64,000 bases of DNA from Candidatus Saccharicenans sp. (GTDB taxonomy: Bacteria; Acidobacteriota; Aminicenantia; Aminicenantales; Saccharicenantaceae). Positions 6,794 to 16,154 of this stretch are shown here, piece by piece. The first letter of the stretch is position 1. Every line of letters starts with the position of its first letter. The stretch lies in assembly GCA_026414545.1 (NCBI GenBank), contig JAOAIU010000074.1, positions 1-64,000 of the forward strand, written 5' to 3'. The position numbers were made by a program, and so were the translations under genes. The notes under the pieces were generated by a model. That model was not told where the DNA came from and did not search any database. It saw only the letters and a program-made list of their open reading frames with translations.

Positions 6794-9544
6794 ATGCAAA
6801 TTAGTATGATAAGCAAAGAATCCAGGTCAAGAAGACGATTCAGAAAAATTATTCTGGTGTTTAAAATATTGTTTATTCTTTTTATCTTTTTCTGGGTCGG
6901 GGACTTAAAGGCCTGGAAAGAAAGGAATGGTGGTTTATCTATCAAGAGTGATGGGCAACAAAATATAAAGCTGCCTTATCCCGATGATGAACTTTCCAGA
7001 ATTGGAAGACCAGGAATATATCGCGGTGAACAGCTCAGGGAGATAGCTTTTCCGCTCGGGGGGATAGGCACAGGCACGATTTCCCTGGGTGGTCGGGGCA
7101 ATCTTCGCGACTGGGAAATCTTTAACCGCCCGGGCAAAGGAATAAATTTTCCGTTTACGTTCTTTGCCCTCTACGTGGAGAGCGATGGCAAGAAATTAAG
7201 CCGGGTGCTGGAAGGACAGATTACTCCTCCATACTCTGCAGGGTTCGGCTATCGCCGCGAGGAAGTACCCGGGCTACCGCGTTTCCGGACGGCAACATTC
7301 CGGGGTGAATATCCCATGGCTGAGGTCGAGCTCAGCGACCCGGATTTGCCGGTCAAGGTAATTCTGGAAGCTTTTAATCCTTTAGTTCCCGGCGAGGCGG
7401 AAAAGTCAGGTCTGCCCGTGGCCGTGCTCAAGTACCGGGTTAAGAATTTGACAGATAAAGAAATCAGGATCACCCTGGCTGGCTCAATTGCCAATCCCAT
7501 CGGATTTGACGGCCAGGGAGATTTTAACTCGCTCTTCAACGCTGCCTTCGGCCAGAACACAAACCGCGTGGTTAAAGGTCCGGTTTCAGGCCTTTATTTT
7601 CTTTCAAAAAAGGTCCAGCCCGACTCTCCGGCCTATGGCACCCTGGCTCTCACCACCACCTGGACTGACCTGACCTATGTTTCCCACTGGGTTCGGGGCG
7701 AATGGTGGGATGACCTCCAGATTTTCTGGGATGATTTTTCCGATGATGGCCAGCTTAAAGACCTGGAGGCTGAAGAGCCTTCTCCTGACGGCCGTACCGA
7801 TGTCGGCAGCCTTGGATTAAAAGCCACCATCGCACCCGGAGGCGAAGTGATTCTACCCCTGGTTATAAGCTGGCATTTTCCCAACCTAGTTGATTACTTT
7901 GATGTGGTCCGCGAACAGCGCGGCCGTCTTTATCACCCTTATTACACCAAGAAATTTCAGGACGCCTGGCAGGTGGCCGAGTATCTTTTCCAGAACCTGG
8001 AAGATCTGGAAACGAAAACGCGCCATTTCCGGGATGTCTTTTTCTCCTCCAGCCTGCCGGCTTATGTCCTCGATGCTGTTTCCAGTCAGGCTTCCATCAT
8101 TCGCACGCCAACCTGCCTGTGGCTGGACGACGGGCGGTTCTTTGCCTTCGAGGGTTGCAGTGACCGCTCCGGTTGCTGCCCGCTCAACTGCGCCCATGTC
8201 TGGAACTATGCCCAGAGCCTGGCCTTTCTTTTCCCGGAGCTGGAACGCTCGATGCGTGAAACAGATTTCCTGGTAAACGTCCGGCCTGACGGGGCCATGG
8301 TTTTCCGGACGAGTCTGCCGCCTGGTGAAAAATACTGGGATTTCAAACCGGCGGCTGACGGCCAGCTCGGCCGGGTCATCAACCTTTACCGGGACTGGCA
8401 GATAAGCGGCGACCTTAACTTCCTCAAAAAGCTCTGGCCCCGGGCTAAAAAAGCCCTGGAATATGCCTGGGTGGGCTGGGATAAAGACCGTGACGGCCTG
8501 CTGGAAGATGAGCAGCACAATACCTACGACATTGAATTCTACGGTCCCAATAGCATGCTCAGCGGCTTTTACCTGGGGGCGCTGGAAGCCGGGGCCAGGA
8601 TGGCTGAAGCGGTTGGCGATAAGAAGGCCGCGGCTGAATATCGGGGGTTGCTGGAAAAAGGAAAAAAGAACTACGAGGGACTGCTCTGGAATGGCGAGTT
8701 CTTCGTCCAGAAGTATGACCAGGCCCTTCAGAAAAAATATCAGTACGGAGAAGGCTGTCTCTCCGACCAGCTTCTCGGCCAGTGGCTGGCCATGGTAGCC
8801 GGAATAGGCCGGTTCCTGGACGAGACTAAAATCAAAAAGACGCTGGAGTCGATATACCAATACAATTTTCGGGAAAATTTCTACGACTTTGCCAATGTCC
8901 AGCGAACTTACGCCCTGGCCGATGAAAAGGGGCTGCTGCTCTGCACCTGGCCTCGCGGCGGCCGCCCGCCCCTCCCGTTCCCATATTCGGATGAAGTCTG
9001 GACCGGCATTGAATACCATGTAGCCAGCCACCTGATTTATGAGGGCATGGTAAGGGAAGGTCTAACCATGGTCAAAGCCGTCCGCGACCGCTATGACGGC
9101 CGACGCCGTAATCCCTGGAATGAAGTGGAATGCGGCCATCACTACGCTCGGGCCATGTCGTCCTGGGGATTGTTGCTGGCCCTTTCGGGCTTCAGCTATT
9201 CGGCAGCTGAAGGCCGCCTGGGCTTTGCCCCGGCCATCAACCAGGAAAATTTCAGCACTTTCTGGTCGCTGGGTTCAACCTGGGGTAGCTACGAGCAACA
9301 GTTCAGCGCGGATAAAATCTTCACCTGCGAACTCAAATTAGAGCAGGGGAACTTTAACCTGCGTGACTTGAATATAGAATTGCCCGCTGCCTTTTCTGGC
9401 AAAAGGATGAATCATGTCGTCTGTTCTTTTGAAGGTAAGAATGTCAAGCCACAATTTAAGTTGAACGGGAGAAACCTGGACCTTAAATTCAAGCCGGCTC
9501 TCAGGCTAAAAGCAGGCCAATCTGTGAAGTTTATGGTCGATTGA
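6794..9544 (+). CDS. GH116 beta-glycosidase (glucosylceramidase/GBA2-like)
   Basis: Retaining glycosidase of family GH116, which in known members acts on beta-glucosides, beta-xylosides or glucosylceramide. The N-terminal beta domain includes PLGGIGTGTISLGGRG and DWEIFNRPG (about residues 87-112). In the (alpha/alpha)6 catalytic domain, FAFEGC places E453 as the likely nucleophile, and HNTYDIEFYGPN places D579 as the likely acid/base. Length is 916 aa. Residues 19-36 form a single hydrophobic segment after a basic start, so the enzyme is probably exported or membrane-anchored. SD GGAGG lies 5 nt before the ATG. It stands alone, convergent with the permease gene. The true substrate is not determinable; a nearby GT21-type transferase makes a glycolipid substrate conceivable. 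Confidence 0.92.
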   Translation: MQISMISKESRSRRRFRKIILVFKILFILFIFFWVGDLKAWKERNGGLSIKSDGQQNIKLPYPDDELSRIGRPGIYRGEQLREIAFPLGGIGTGTISLGGRGNLRDWEIFNRPGKGINFPFTFFALYVESDGKKLSRVLEGQITPPYSAGFGYRREEVPGLPRFRTATFRGEYPMAEVELSDPDLPVKVILEAFNPLVPGEAEKSGLPVAVLKYRVKNLTDKEIRITLAGSIANPIGFDGQGDFNSLFNAAFGQNTNRVVKGPVSGLYFLSKKVQPDSPAYGTLALTTTWTDLTYVSHWVRGEWWDDLQIFWDDFSDDGQLKDLEAEEPSPDGRTDVGSLGLKATIAPGGEVILPLVISWHFPNLVDYFDVVREQRGRLYHPYYTKKFQDAWQVAEYLFQNLEDLETKTRHFRDVFFSSSLPAYVLDAVSSQASIIRTPTCLWLDDGRFFAFEGCSDRSGCCPLNCAHVWNYAQSLAFLFPELERSMRETDFLVNVRPDGAMVFRTSLPPGEKYWDFKPAADGQLGRVINLYRDWQISGDLNFLKKLWPRAKKALEYAWVGWDKDRDGLLEDEQHNTYDIEFYGPNSMLSGFYLGALEAGARMAEAVGDKKAAAEYRGLLEKGKKNYEGLLWNGEFFVQKYDQALQKKYQYGEGCLSDQLLGQWLAMVAGIGRFLDETKIKKTLESIYQYNFRENFYDFANVQRTYALADEKGLLLCTWPRGGRPPLPFPYSDEVWTGIEYHVASHLIYEGMVREGLTMVKAVRDRYDGRRRNPWNEVECGHHYARAMSSWGLLLALSGFSYSAAEGRLGFAPAINQENFSTFWSLGSTWGSYEQQFSADKIFTCELKLEQGNFNLRDLNIELPAAFSGKRMNHVVCSFEGKNVKPQFKLNGRNLDLKFKPALRLKAGQSVKFMVD

Positions 9545-9767
9545 CCGTGATAATTAAAACATCGCCGGGGCGGGAATTTCCCGGTCTTAAATTCAGGCTC
9601 CCGCTAACCTAAGAGGGAAGAAGATTCCGCTTAATAGTTAACGCCCATTGGCCTTGCTTGACCGGAAAGAAATAAGAATCAAGAGACGTTTGGAGAGATA
9701 TCAAGTCTATCTTCCGATTTTCGTCTCTTATAAATTAGGCAGGTTCAGGATTAAACTGACCGGGAAA

Positions 9768-11735
9768 TCATATGTTTATTCTGATCGGAAGAATTATGGC
9801 TGGGATGCCCTTCCAGTGCAGTTCTTCCTGGATGGAAAAGGCCGTTTGGTTATGCAGCAATCGCCGGACAAGTCCCGTCTGCCGAAAGACCAGCTGGCCG
9901 AGGAAAACTGTTGAGCGTGGAAATTGTTTCATGACTTTTTCCACCAGGCTGATAGCGGCCGGGACAACATCCGTGTTCATGTCGTAATAATAGGCAGCGG
10001 AGAACCCCAGCCGGCGGGCCAGGTTAACGTACTTTTCCAGCCAGTTCCTGGTCTCGTTCTCGAGGTGGATTACGGGATTGGAATCTTTGAAAGCAGAAAC
10101 GTCGACTTCGGCCACGGCGATGAAAACAAAATTCTTATAGAGGCCGGGAAAATTACGGATTATGGAGAGCAGGGAATGCACCCCAAACCCGTTGTATCCG
10201 TTAACCAGCAAGATTGCGGTCATCGCTTTGGGGTCAGGGGGATCGAGGTTTGGTTCATGAGACAGGGGCAGGCTGAGGAGCTCATCGAGGGAGCGGACCC
10301 CTTTTCGGACCTTTAAGTAGTGAGACCTTATTAGAAAGCACAGGCTGATGACGGCCAGGGTAATGACCAGAGTTAACCAGCCGCCGAGCATGAATTTTTC
10401 GGTAATGGTTATGGTGAGAATTGTCAGGCACAGCACCAGACCGATCAGGTGCACCGGCAGATGTTTTTTCCAGTTAGGGTCGGTTTTCCTGTGGGTGATG
10501 AAGAATTTGGACATGCCGAGCTCAGAGAGAGAAAAAGTCAGGAAGACGTTGATGGAATACATCACGACCAGAGTAGAGAGATGCCCTCTGGAATACAGGA
10601 TAAGAAGTATGGAAGAAGCGCCGATGATCAAGATGCCATTCTGGGTGGTGAAACGGTCAGAGAGTGAGGCAAAACGGCGCGGTAACCAATAATCAAGGGC
10701 CATGTTAGCCATCACCCGGGGGCCGTCAGCAAAGCCTGTCTGGCAGGCGACTAATAGAAGGGCGCCCTCGGAAAAGATAGTCAGGATGGATAAAATCGTG
10801 CCCAGCCGGGAAGGGCCAAAAGTGGCCGAGGCCAGGATGGCATTGAGCGTCTTGCCGTGCTCCGGCGATATGTTTAAGAGTAGATAGCAAAGGTAGAGGC
10901 CGCCGGCGGTTATGGCCAGAGAGGTGGCCATATAGAGCATGGTTTTCTTGCCATTTTCAACCCGGGGCTCTCGAAGAATCTGGAGACCGTTGGAAACGGC
11001 TTCAATACCGGTGTAAGTTCCACCTCCCATGGAGAAGGCCTTCAGAAAAAGCAGAAACATTCCTGTTCTACCGAGCACCGAAAGCCCTGTGCTGAATCCA
11101 GATTGGAGGTGAGAATAGACCTGGGGAATATTGTCCAGGTGGCGAAAGATTCCAGAGCCTATTAACAAAATGTGAGTTATCAAGAAGAGTATGAAAATGG
11201 GCGAAAGGATTATGACCGATTCTCGGACTCCCCTCAGGTTCAGGATGACCAGAAATATGATGGCCAGGATTTCGAACCAGATTTTATAATCCTGATAAGA
11301 CAGAGGCAGAAAACTAAAAATGGAATCCATGCAGGAAACGATGGAAACCGCAACTGTCAGGATGTAATCAACCAGGAGAGCGCTGCCAGAAACCAGCCCG
11401 GCCTTTTCGCCCAGGGTGTGACTGGCCACAATATAGCCACCACCACCGGTGGGAAAATATTCGATGATTCTGGAATAGGCATAGGATATTATGAACACAG
11501 TTAAGGCTGTGGCCATGGCCAGAAATATGGCCAGGTAGGTATGGGAGCCAAGGGTCAGGAAAGCCTCCTGGGGCCCATAGGACGAGGAGGAAAGACCATC
11601 AGCCCCGAGCCCGATCCAGGCCAGTAAGGGTATGAGTGATAATTTTTTAAAAAGGGAAGGGTCTCGGAGACTTCGGGGCTTTCCGATGATTATATCACTT
11701 ACTTTTTCTCTTAGAGGTTTACTCTCATCTTCCAT
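9768..11735 (-). CDS. APC-superfamily permease, KimA/YdaO potassium importer-like
   Basis: 655-residue inner-membrane transporter with about 12 helices followed by a soluble C-terminal tail of about 160 residues. The first helix region has GLGADGLSSSSYGPQEAF, very like the signature I know from KimA (K+/H+ symporters of the APC superfamily), and helix three carries the PTGGGGYIV glycine run. KimA assignment is by this signature and by overall shape; an amino-acid substrate is the alternative. A promoter with TTGAAA/TAGAAT hexamers lies just upstream. I looked for the c-di-AMP riboswitch that controls ydaO in Bacillus and did not find it. Confidence 0.75.
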   Translation of the reverse strand: MEDESKPLREKVSDIIIGKPRSLRDPSLFKKLSLIPLLAWIGLGADGLSSSSYGPQEAFLTLGSHTYLAIFLAMATALTVFIISYAYSRIIEYFPTGGGGYIVASHTLGEKAGLVSGSALLVDYILTVAVSIVSCMDSIFSFLPLSYQDYKIWFEILAIIFLVILNLRGVRESVIILSPIFILFLITHILLIGSGIFRHLDNIPQVYSHLQSGFSTGLSVLGRTGMFLLFLKAFSMGGGTYTGIEAVSNGLQILREPRVENGKKTMLYMATSLAITAGGLYLCYLLLNISPEHGKTLNAILASATFGPSRLGTILSILTIFSEGALLLVACQTGFADGPRVMANMALDYWLPRRFASLSDRFTTQNGILIIGASSILLILYSRGHLSTLVVMYSINVFLTFSLSELGMSKFFITHRKTDPNWKKHLPVHLIGLVLCLTILTITITEKFMLGGWLTLVITLAVISLCFLIRSHYLKVRKGVRSLDELLSLPLSHEPNLDPPDPKAMTAILLVNGYNGFGVHSLLSIIRNFPGLYKNFVFIAVAEVDVSAFKDSNPVIHLENETRNWLEKYVNLARRLGFSAAYYYDMNTDVVPAAISLVEKVMKQFPRSTVFLGQLVFRQTGLVRRLLHNQTAFSIQEELHWKGIPAIILPIRINI

Positions 11736-11758
11736 TTATGCCCTCGCAGGCGTGAATA

Positions 11759-11787
11759 ATTCTATACCTATGAGACGGTGATTTCAA
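11759..11787 (-). promoter_or_regulatory. Promoter of the KimA-like permease gene
   Basis: On the minus strand: TTGAAA (11787-11782), 17-nt spacer, TAGAAT (11764-11759). Predicted TSS near 11752, giving a leader of about 17 nt containing GAGGG as SD. Confidence 0.65.
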
Positions 11788-12276
11788 TCTCAGGTGGCCA
11801 GGGCTAATTTTTCTAAAATATCTTCTTGGCGACCACTGGAATCAGGGGGGCCATCCTGCAGGCCAATGGAGATAATAGTTTGATGACAGGCTAATAAAAG
11901 CCAAACAGTAGCCAGCCGGACAGAATGTTTGCTCAGAACACAGGACACGGCTCATTCTCCGGCCAGGCCCATTTTAATGGGTCTTAATCTTGATTTTTAT
12001 CTAATAAGGTGCACCGGCCTTAAGATTCAGAAGAATATCATCTTTGCCATCAGCCGGCAGAACACACAAACTCTTTTCGACTGCTTAAATCAAGGACCTG
12101 GCCAACCAGCCAATAAGCCGCTCGGAGCTCATGCTATTATGTGAACAGTCCAGGCAGGCTTCCCTTTTGCCCGGGAGGCCGGCTGGCAACGACAGCAGCA
12201 ATAACCGTTCCTGCCCCGGGCTCACTCAAATCAGGTTCTGGGTCCCGGCCGAATTCCGGTAACCTCCACATTTATC
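11788..12276. other. Gene-free divergent intergenic region
   Basis: About 490 bases between two divergent promoters. A CCCATT/AATGGG inverted repeat lies near 11967-11982. No open frame here has a usable SD or protein-like composition, and I see no known riboswitch. Confidence 0.5.
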
Positions 12277-12321
12277 TTGACAGGAGCCTGAGGGCGGCTA
12301 TAATGTGAGTGAATGTTCACT
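12277..12321 (+). promoter_or_regulatory. Consensus promoter with TetR-type operator
   Basis: TTGACA at 12277-12282, 16-nt spacer and a perfect TATAAT at 12299-12304. A 14-bp palindrome AGTGAA-TG-TTCACT (12308-12321) lies over the expected transcription start. Its position just in front of the tetR gene indicates autorepression. Confidence 0.85.
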
Positions 12322-12338
12322 AACATAAAGGAGGCCCG

Positions 12339-12941
12339 GTGAAAAAGACGGCCTTTTTCCAGACCCCCGAGTCTCGCAAGGGTGACATCATCACCTCCGC
12401 CCTGAGGATAATCGACCAGAAAGGCGTCAAGGGGCTGACCGTGGCCCGGCTGGCCGGCGAAGTGGGCTTTGCGGAATCGGCCCTCTACCGGCATTTTAAG
12501 TCCAAGCGCGACCTGGTTGCTTTTATCCTGGATAATATCCTGCAGGACGCCTGGAATTACCTGACCGAGGTTGAGGAAAAGACGGCAGATTCCCTTGAGG
12601 CCTTGAAGCAGCTGATATACCTGTTCCTGAGCTTTCTGGAACAATTCCCCGGCATCTTCAAGATCATATACTCCGACGAAATTTACCTGGGGGATGAAGA
12701 ACTCCAGGCCAAGATCGATGGAATTATCTCAGAAATAGTTGTTTTCTTAAAAAAGGTAATTCAGAAGGCCATCGCTCAAAAGAAATTGAAAGCCAACCTG
12801 GATGTGACGGTAGCAGCCATGCATTTCCTGGGCCTGATTTACACTGCTTTTTCTTACTGGACGATTAAGAAGCGCAAGGTGCCCCTGAAAAAAATTAGCA
12901 GCGAACTTCTGAACCAGTACCTGGAAGGTGTCGGGGCCTGA
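12339..12941 (+). CDS. TetR/AcrR family transcriptional regulator
   Basis: 200-residue one-component repressor. The N-terminal HTH includes the VARLAGEVGFAESALYRHF segment (about residues 28-48), typical of TetR; the C-terminal helical ligand domain is variable. The start is GTG at 12339 with AGGAGG about 6 nt upstream. The promoter ahead is near-consensus and carries a palindrome, so the gene is probably autoregulated and de-repressed by a ligand. The RND exporter gene begins 132 nt downstream on the same strand, so that exporter set is the likely target and its cargo or a related lipid the likely ligand. Confidence 0.92.
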   Translation: MKKTAFFQTPESRKGDIITSALRIIDQKGVKGLTVARLAGEVGFAESALYRHFKSKRDLVAFILDNILQDAWNYLTEVEEKTADSLEALKQLIYLFLSFLEQFPGIFKIIYSDEIYLGDEELQAKIDGIISEIVVFLKKVIQKAIAQKKLKANLDVTVAAMHFLGLIYTAFSYWTIKKRKVPLKKISSELLNQYLEGVGA

Positions 12942-13073
12942 GGCTGCTCCTCGGGCCGGAAACGAAGGCCAGATAAGAGAGCAAGAATGAGGCTCAAGTA
13001 TAGCAACAAGAGGCTAAAACCAGGAATTTTCCAGGATGACACCTTCTTTTGTGGCCAGCGGGAGGAATGAGGC

Positions 13074-15941
13074 ATGGAAAAAGTCTGGAGAAGTCTTCTG
13101 CGTTTCAGCTGGTTGATAATCATCTTGCTGGTTTTATTAACTGTCTTTTTTGCCATGCAGTTCAAGCATCTGCATTACCAGAACAAGTTCACCTCCTGGC
13201 TGCCCCAGGATGACCCGGTGGTCAAGCTTCTCCTTGATACGGGGGAGAAATTTGGCTCAACCGAGCTGGTGCTGGTTACCCTTAAGGCCAGGGAGGGCGA
13301 TACTTTTCGTCCCGATATTCTGCAGAGCTTAAAGCTGGCCACAGAAGAACTGGCTCAGCGACAGGAAATTTTTTACGTCACTTCCATAATCTCCGCTCCG
13401 GATATTCGGGCGCAGGGAGGAGAGGTTGTTGTCTCGGATTTCCTGGAGGATATTCCCGAAAACGAAGCCGGGCTGAAAGCCAGGCTGGAGGAAGCTCTGA
13501 GCAAAGAGAATTATGTTAGCACATACCTGTCGCCCGACGGCCGCTGGCTGGCCGTGGCGGTCTATCTCCGCAGCGGGGTGGACGGTAGCCAGGCCTTTGC
13601 CCGGGTGGTTAAAACCATCATAGAAAAACACCTGGCCGACCGGGCGGAAATCCATTACGCCGGCGAGCCCTGTTTTACCTACTATGCGGACTGGTACCTG
13701 AAAAAAGACCTCAGGCTCCTGGTCCCGGTGATCGTCCTGACCGTTCTCCTCGTCCTGTATTTGAGCTTTCGCCGGCTGCGGGCAGTTTTTCTGCCGTCGC
13801 TGGTAGTCTGGCTGTCAACGGCCTGGGTCTTCGGGCTGATGGCCCTGTTCCGGGTGCCGATGAACCTGGTGACCCCGGCCCTGCCGGTGCTGCTCATCGG
13901 CCTGGGCTCTGCCTATGGCATTCACATGGTCAATTCCCTCGAGCAGAACCGGACGGAAGAGTTAAGCCGGGTGGCCATGATTGCCCGGAGCGCCGGCCGG
14001 GTAGCCCTGCCGGTGTTCATGGCCGCGGCCACCACCATGGTGGGTTTCGTGTCGTTCCTGACGGCCAGGCTGGGATTGATAAGCAACTTCGGAATCTTTG
14101 CCGGGGTGGGGGTGATGCTGGCCATGCTCATTACCTATGCCCTTATTCCCTCGGCCTTCTACCTTCTGCCCGACCGGCCAAATAAAAGGGAGAAACAAGA
14201 AATTTCCCTGGTTCACCCGGCTATTTTTGCCTGGCTGGGGCAACGGGTCAGCCGCCGGGCCGGGGCCATCATCATCTTTGGATTGGTGGTCTTTGCCTTT
14301 TTTATCGTCTGGATTCCAAGGATTAAGCGGGAAGTCAATTTTACCAACTATTTCCCGCCGAATAGCGAACCGCGGTTGGCCGACCGAGTGGTCCGGGCCA
14401 ATTTTGACGGCGCGGCTCCGCTTAATATCTATTTCAGGACGGATAATCTGAGGTCGGCCGGTGCCCTCCGCGTGCTGCGACGGGCGGAAAATTTCATGGC
14501 CTCGCTGCCGCACTGCGGGTGGCCTCTATCGGCGGCCGAGCTGGTGGAAGAGCTCAACGAAAAAATGAACGGTCGCTTCTCCCTGCCCGAGACCGACGGG
14601 CAGGTGGCCAACCTCTGGTTCTTCCTGGAAGGCAGGAACGAACTCCGGCAGCTCATCTCGGAGGATTTTACCGAGGGCCTGGTCTTTTCCAGGACTTCTT
14701 CGGCCCGGACCGAGTTTCACTGGCAGCTGAGGAAGGCCATCAGGGAATTCCTGGAGAAAGAGATGCCGCCTGAATTTAGGGAAATTTATCTGGTGGGACG
14801 GCCCGAGGAAATAGTAGCCGGGCTCAGGAAGAAAGAGGCGGTTTACCTTCTGGATGAGGTGGGCTGGCTGCTCGGACGATACGCCCCGGGGTCTGTTTTC
14901 AACCGCCGGGCGGCTGAGGAATCCCTGAATGAGTTGATAGACAACTGGCTGACCCGATATGATCCCGAGGTCATTTCCCGGTGGCGGGAAGAAATCGAAA
15001 ATTATATCCGGTCTGAATCGTTCGATTTTGAACTCCCGGAAATCAGCCGTCGAAAGATGCTGGACAGGCTGATTAAGAATGCAGAGGCGGGCCGTGGGTC
15101 CGAAGCCGGTTTTCTGGAAATCCTGAAGCAGGAAATCCCGGCCAGAATTTACGAGCAGGAGACGGCCAGGCGGGTGGCCGCCACCTTGAATCTGAGGCTG
15201 AAAGAAGCCAGGGAAACTGTGGCCGCTGATAGGGCCTTAAAAAGACTCAATCTACTCCTGCCGGAAGCGGCCAGGAATAATAACCACTTCCAGAAACGGC
15301 TGCGGGGTCTGCTTTATGAGCTGGCCGATGAGCTGGTGGTACTTCCAAATAATCGTCTGGCAGGGCTTATGGCACTGAGTGAAGGGGCCAGGACTATCCG
15401 CTTCGAACTAATCGACCAGAGCGGGTTGCCCCCGGCCCTGACCCAGCTTGACCATTATCTTTTCCAGTCACAGCTTCAGTCGTTTGCCCTGGCTCTGGTG
15501 CTGACTTTCTTCCTCATGTTGCTCATCCGCAAGTCGCTCAGGCTGGGTCTGATTTCGGTGACGCCGATAGTTTTTACCCTGGGTGTGGTTTATGGTTTCT
15601 TCGGGCTGGCCGGGGTGAAACTGGATTATGTAACCATGATGGTGGCCTCGGTTTCCATCGGGGTGGGCATAGATTATTCCATCCACTTTGTCCACGGGAT
15701 GCTGACCGGCCTGAAGCAGGGGCTGACCCGCTCCGAAGCGGTGGCCCTGGCTTTCAGGGAAAAGGGAGGAGCCATCGCTGCCAATTCTCTGGCCGTGATG
15801 CTGGGATTTGCCGTGCTGCTGCTGGCCTCCATGAGTCCCCTGCGGACCTTTGGCGGAATCATGGTCGGCTCGATGTTCCTGGCCGCCTTCTCGGCCCTGA
15901 CCATCCTGCCGGCCTTGCTGTTGAAAATAAACATAAAATAG
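13074..15941 (+). CDS. RND superfamily (MMPL-type) exporter with enlarged second periplasmic domain
   Basis: 955-residue inner-membrane transporter of the MMPL/HpnN branch of RND proteins, known for moving lipids or hydrophobic compounds using the proton gradient. Topology: TM1 (about 9-28), periplasmic domain 1 (about 30-215), TM2-6 (about 218-360), TM7 (about 397-416), a large periplasmic domain 2 (about 417-795), TM8-12 (about 797-952). Helix four has the GLGSAYGIH motif and its counterpart in the second half is GVGIDYSIHF, the usual proton-relay area. Domain 2 is about twice the size of domain 1, with a highly charged helical stretch (about 590-780). It is followed by a LolA-like protein and an outer-membrane barrel. 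Confidence 0.9.
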   Translation: MEKVWRSLLRFSWLIIILLVLLTVFFAMQFKHLHYQNKFTSWLPQDDPVVKLLLDTGEKFGSTELVLVTLKAREGDTFRPDILQSLKLATEELAQRQEIFYVTSIISAPDIRAQGGEVVVSDFLEDIPENEAGLKARLEEALSKENYVSTYLSPDGRWLAVAVYLRSGVDGSQAFARVVKTIIEKHLADRAEIHYAGEPCFTYYADWYLKKDLRLLVPVIVLTVLLVLYLSFRRLRAVFLPSLVVWLSTAWVFGLMALFRVPMNLVTPALPVLLIGLGSAYGIHMVNSLEQNRTEELSRVAMIARSAGRVALPVFMAAATTMVGFVSFLTARLGLISNFGIFAGVGVMLAMLITYALIPSAFYLLPDRPNKREKQEISLVHPAIFAWLGQRVSRRAGAIIIFGLVVFAFFIVWIPRIKREVNFTNYFPPNSEPRLADRVVRANFDGAAPLNIYFRTDNLRSAGALRVLRRAENFMASLPHCGWPLSAAELVEELNEKMNGRFSLPETDGQVANLWFFLEGRNELRQLISEDFTEGLVFSRTSSARTEFHWQLRKAIREFLEKEMPPEFREIYLVGRPEEIVAGLRKKEAVYLLDEVGWLLGRYAPGSVFNRRAAEESLNELIDNWLTRYDPEVISRWREEIENYIRSESFDFELPEISRRKMLDRLIKNAEAGRGSEAGFLEILKQEIPARIYEQETARRVAATLNLRLKEARETVAADRALKRLNLLLPEAARNNNHFQKRLRGLLYELADELVVLPNNRLAGLMALSEGARTIRFELIDQSGLPPALTQLDHYLFQSQLQSFALALVLTFFLMLLIRKSLRLGLISVTPIVFTLGVVYGFFGLAGVKLDYVTMMVASVSIGVGIDYSIHFVHGMLTGLKQGLTRSEAVALAFREKGGAIAANSLAVMLGFAVLLLASMSPLRTFGGIMVGSMFLAAFSALTILPALLLKINIK

Positions 15942-16154
15942 GATGGGAGAAGCCAGAGTGATTAGTCCATGCGAGTTTTGCTGCTGGAAACGGAAACAGG
16001 AGACTTTATGGCAAGACGGCAAAGAAAGACAAGAAAGAAAAGCGGATAAAAATGGAGCCAGCTTAATGGAAAAGGCCAATCAGTTAGCGGATGGCTTAAG
16101 CTATGTTGAACATAGAGTATCAATCAAGAAAATCGAGAGAATCAGGAGGGACAA

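Noticed and set aside
7886-9031. Long minus-strand ORF inside the GH116 gene
   Set aside because: Antisense shadow of a well-supported glycosidase gene; no SD or family features.
9648-9914. 88-codon plus-strand ORF at the end of the KimA-like permease gene
   Set aside because: Starts at a TTG without SD and its second half is the antisense of the permease coding region.
11929-12144. 71-codon plus-strand ORF in the gap before tetR
   Set aside because: No SD and no recognisable pattern; likely chance.
11736-12276. Possible c-di-AMP riboswitch upstream of the KimA-like gene
   Set aside because: The conserved segments of the ydaO-type element are not present on the minus strand, and the predicted leader is only about 17 nt long.
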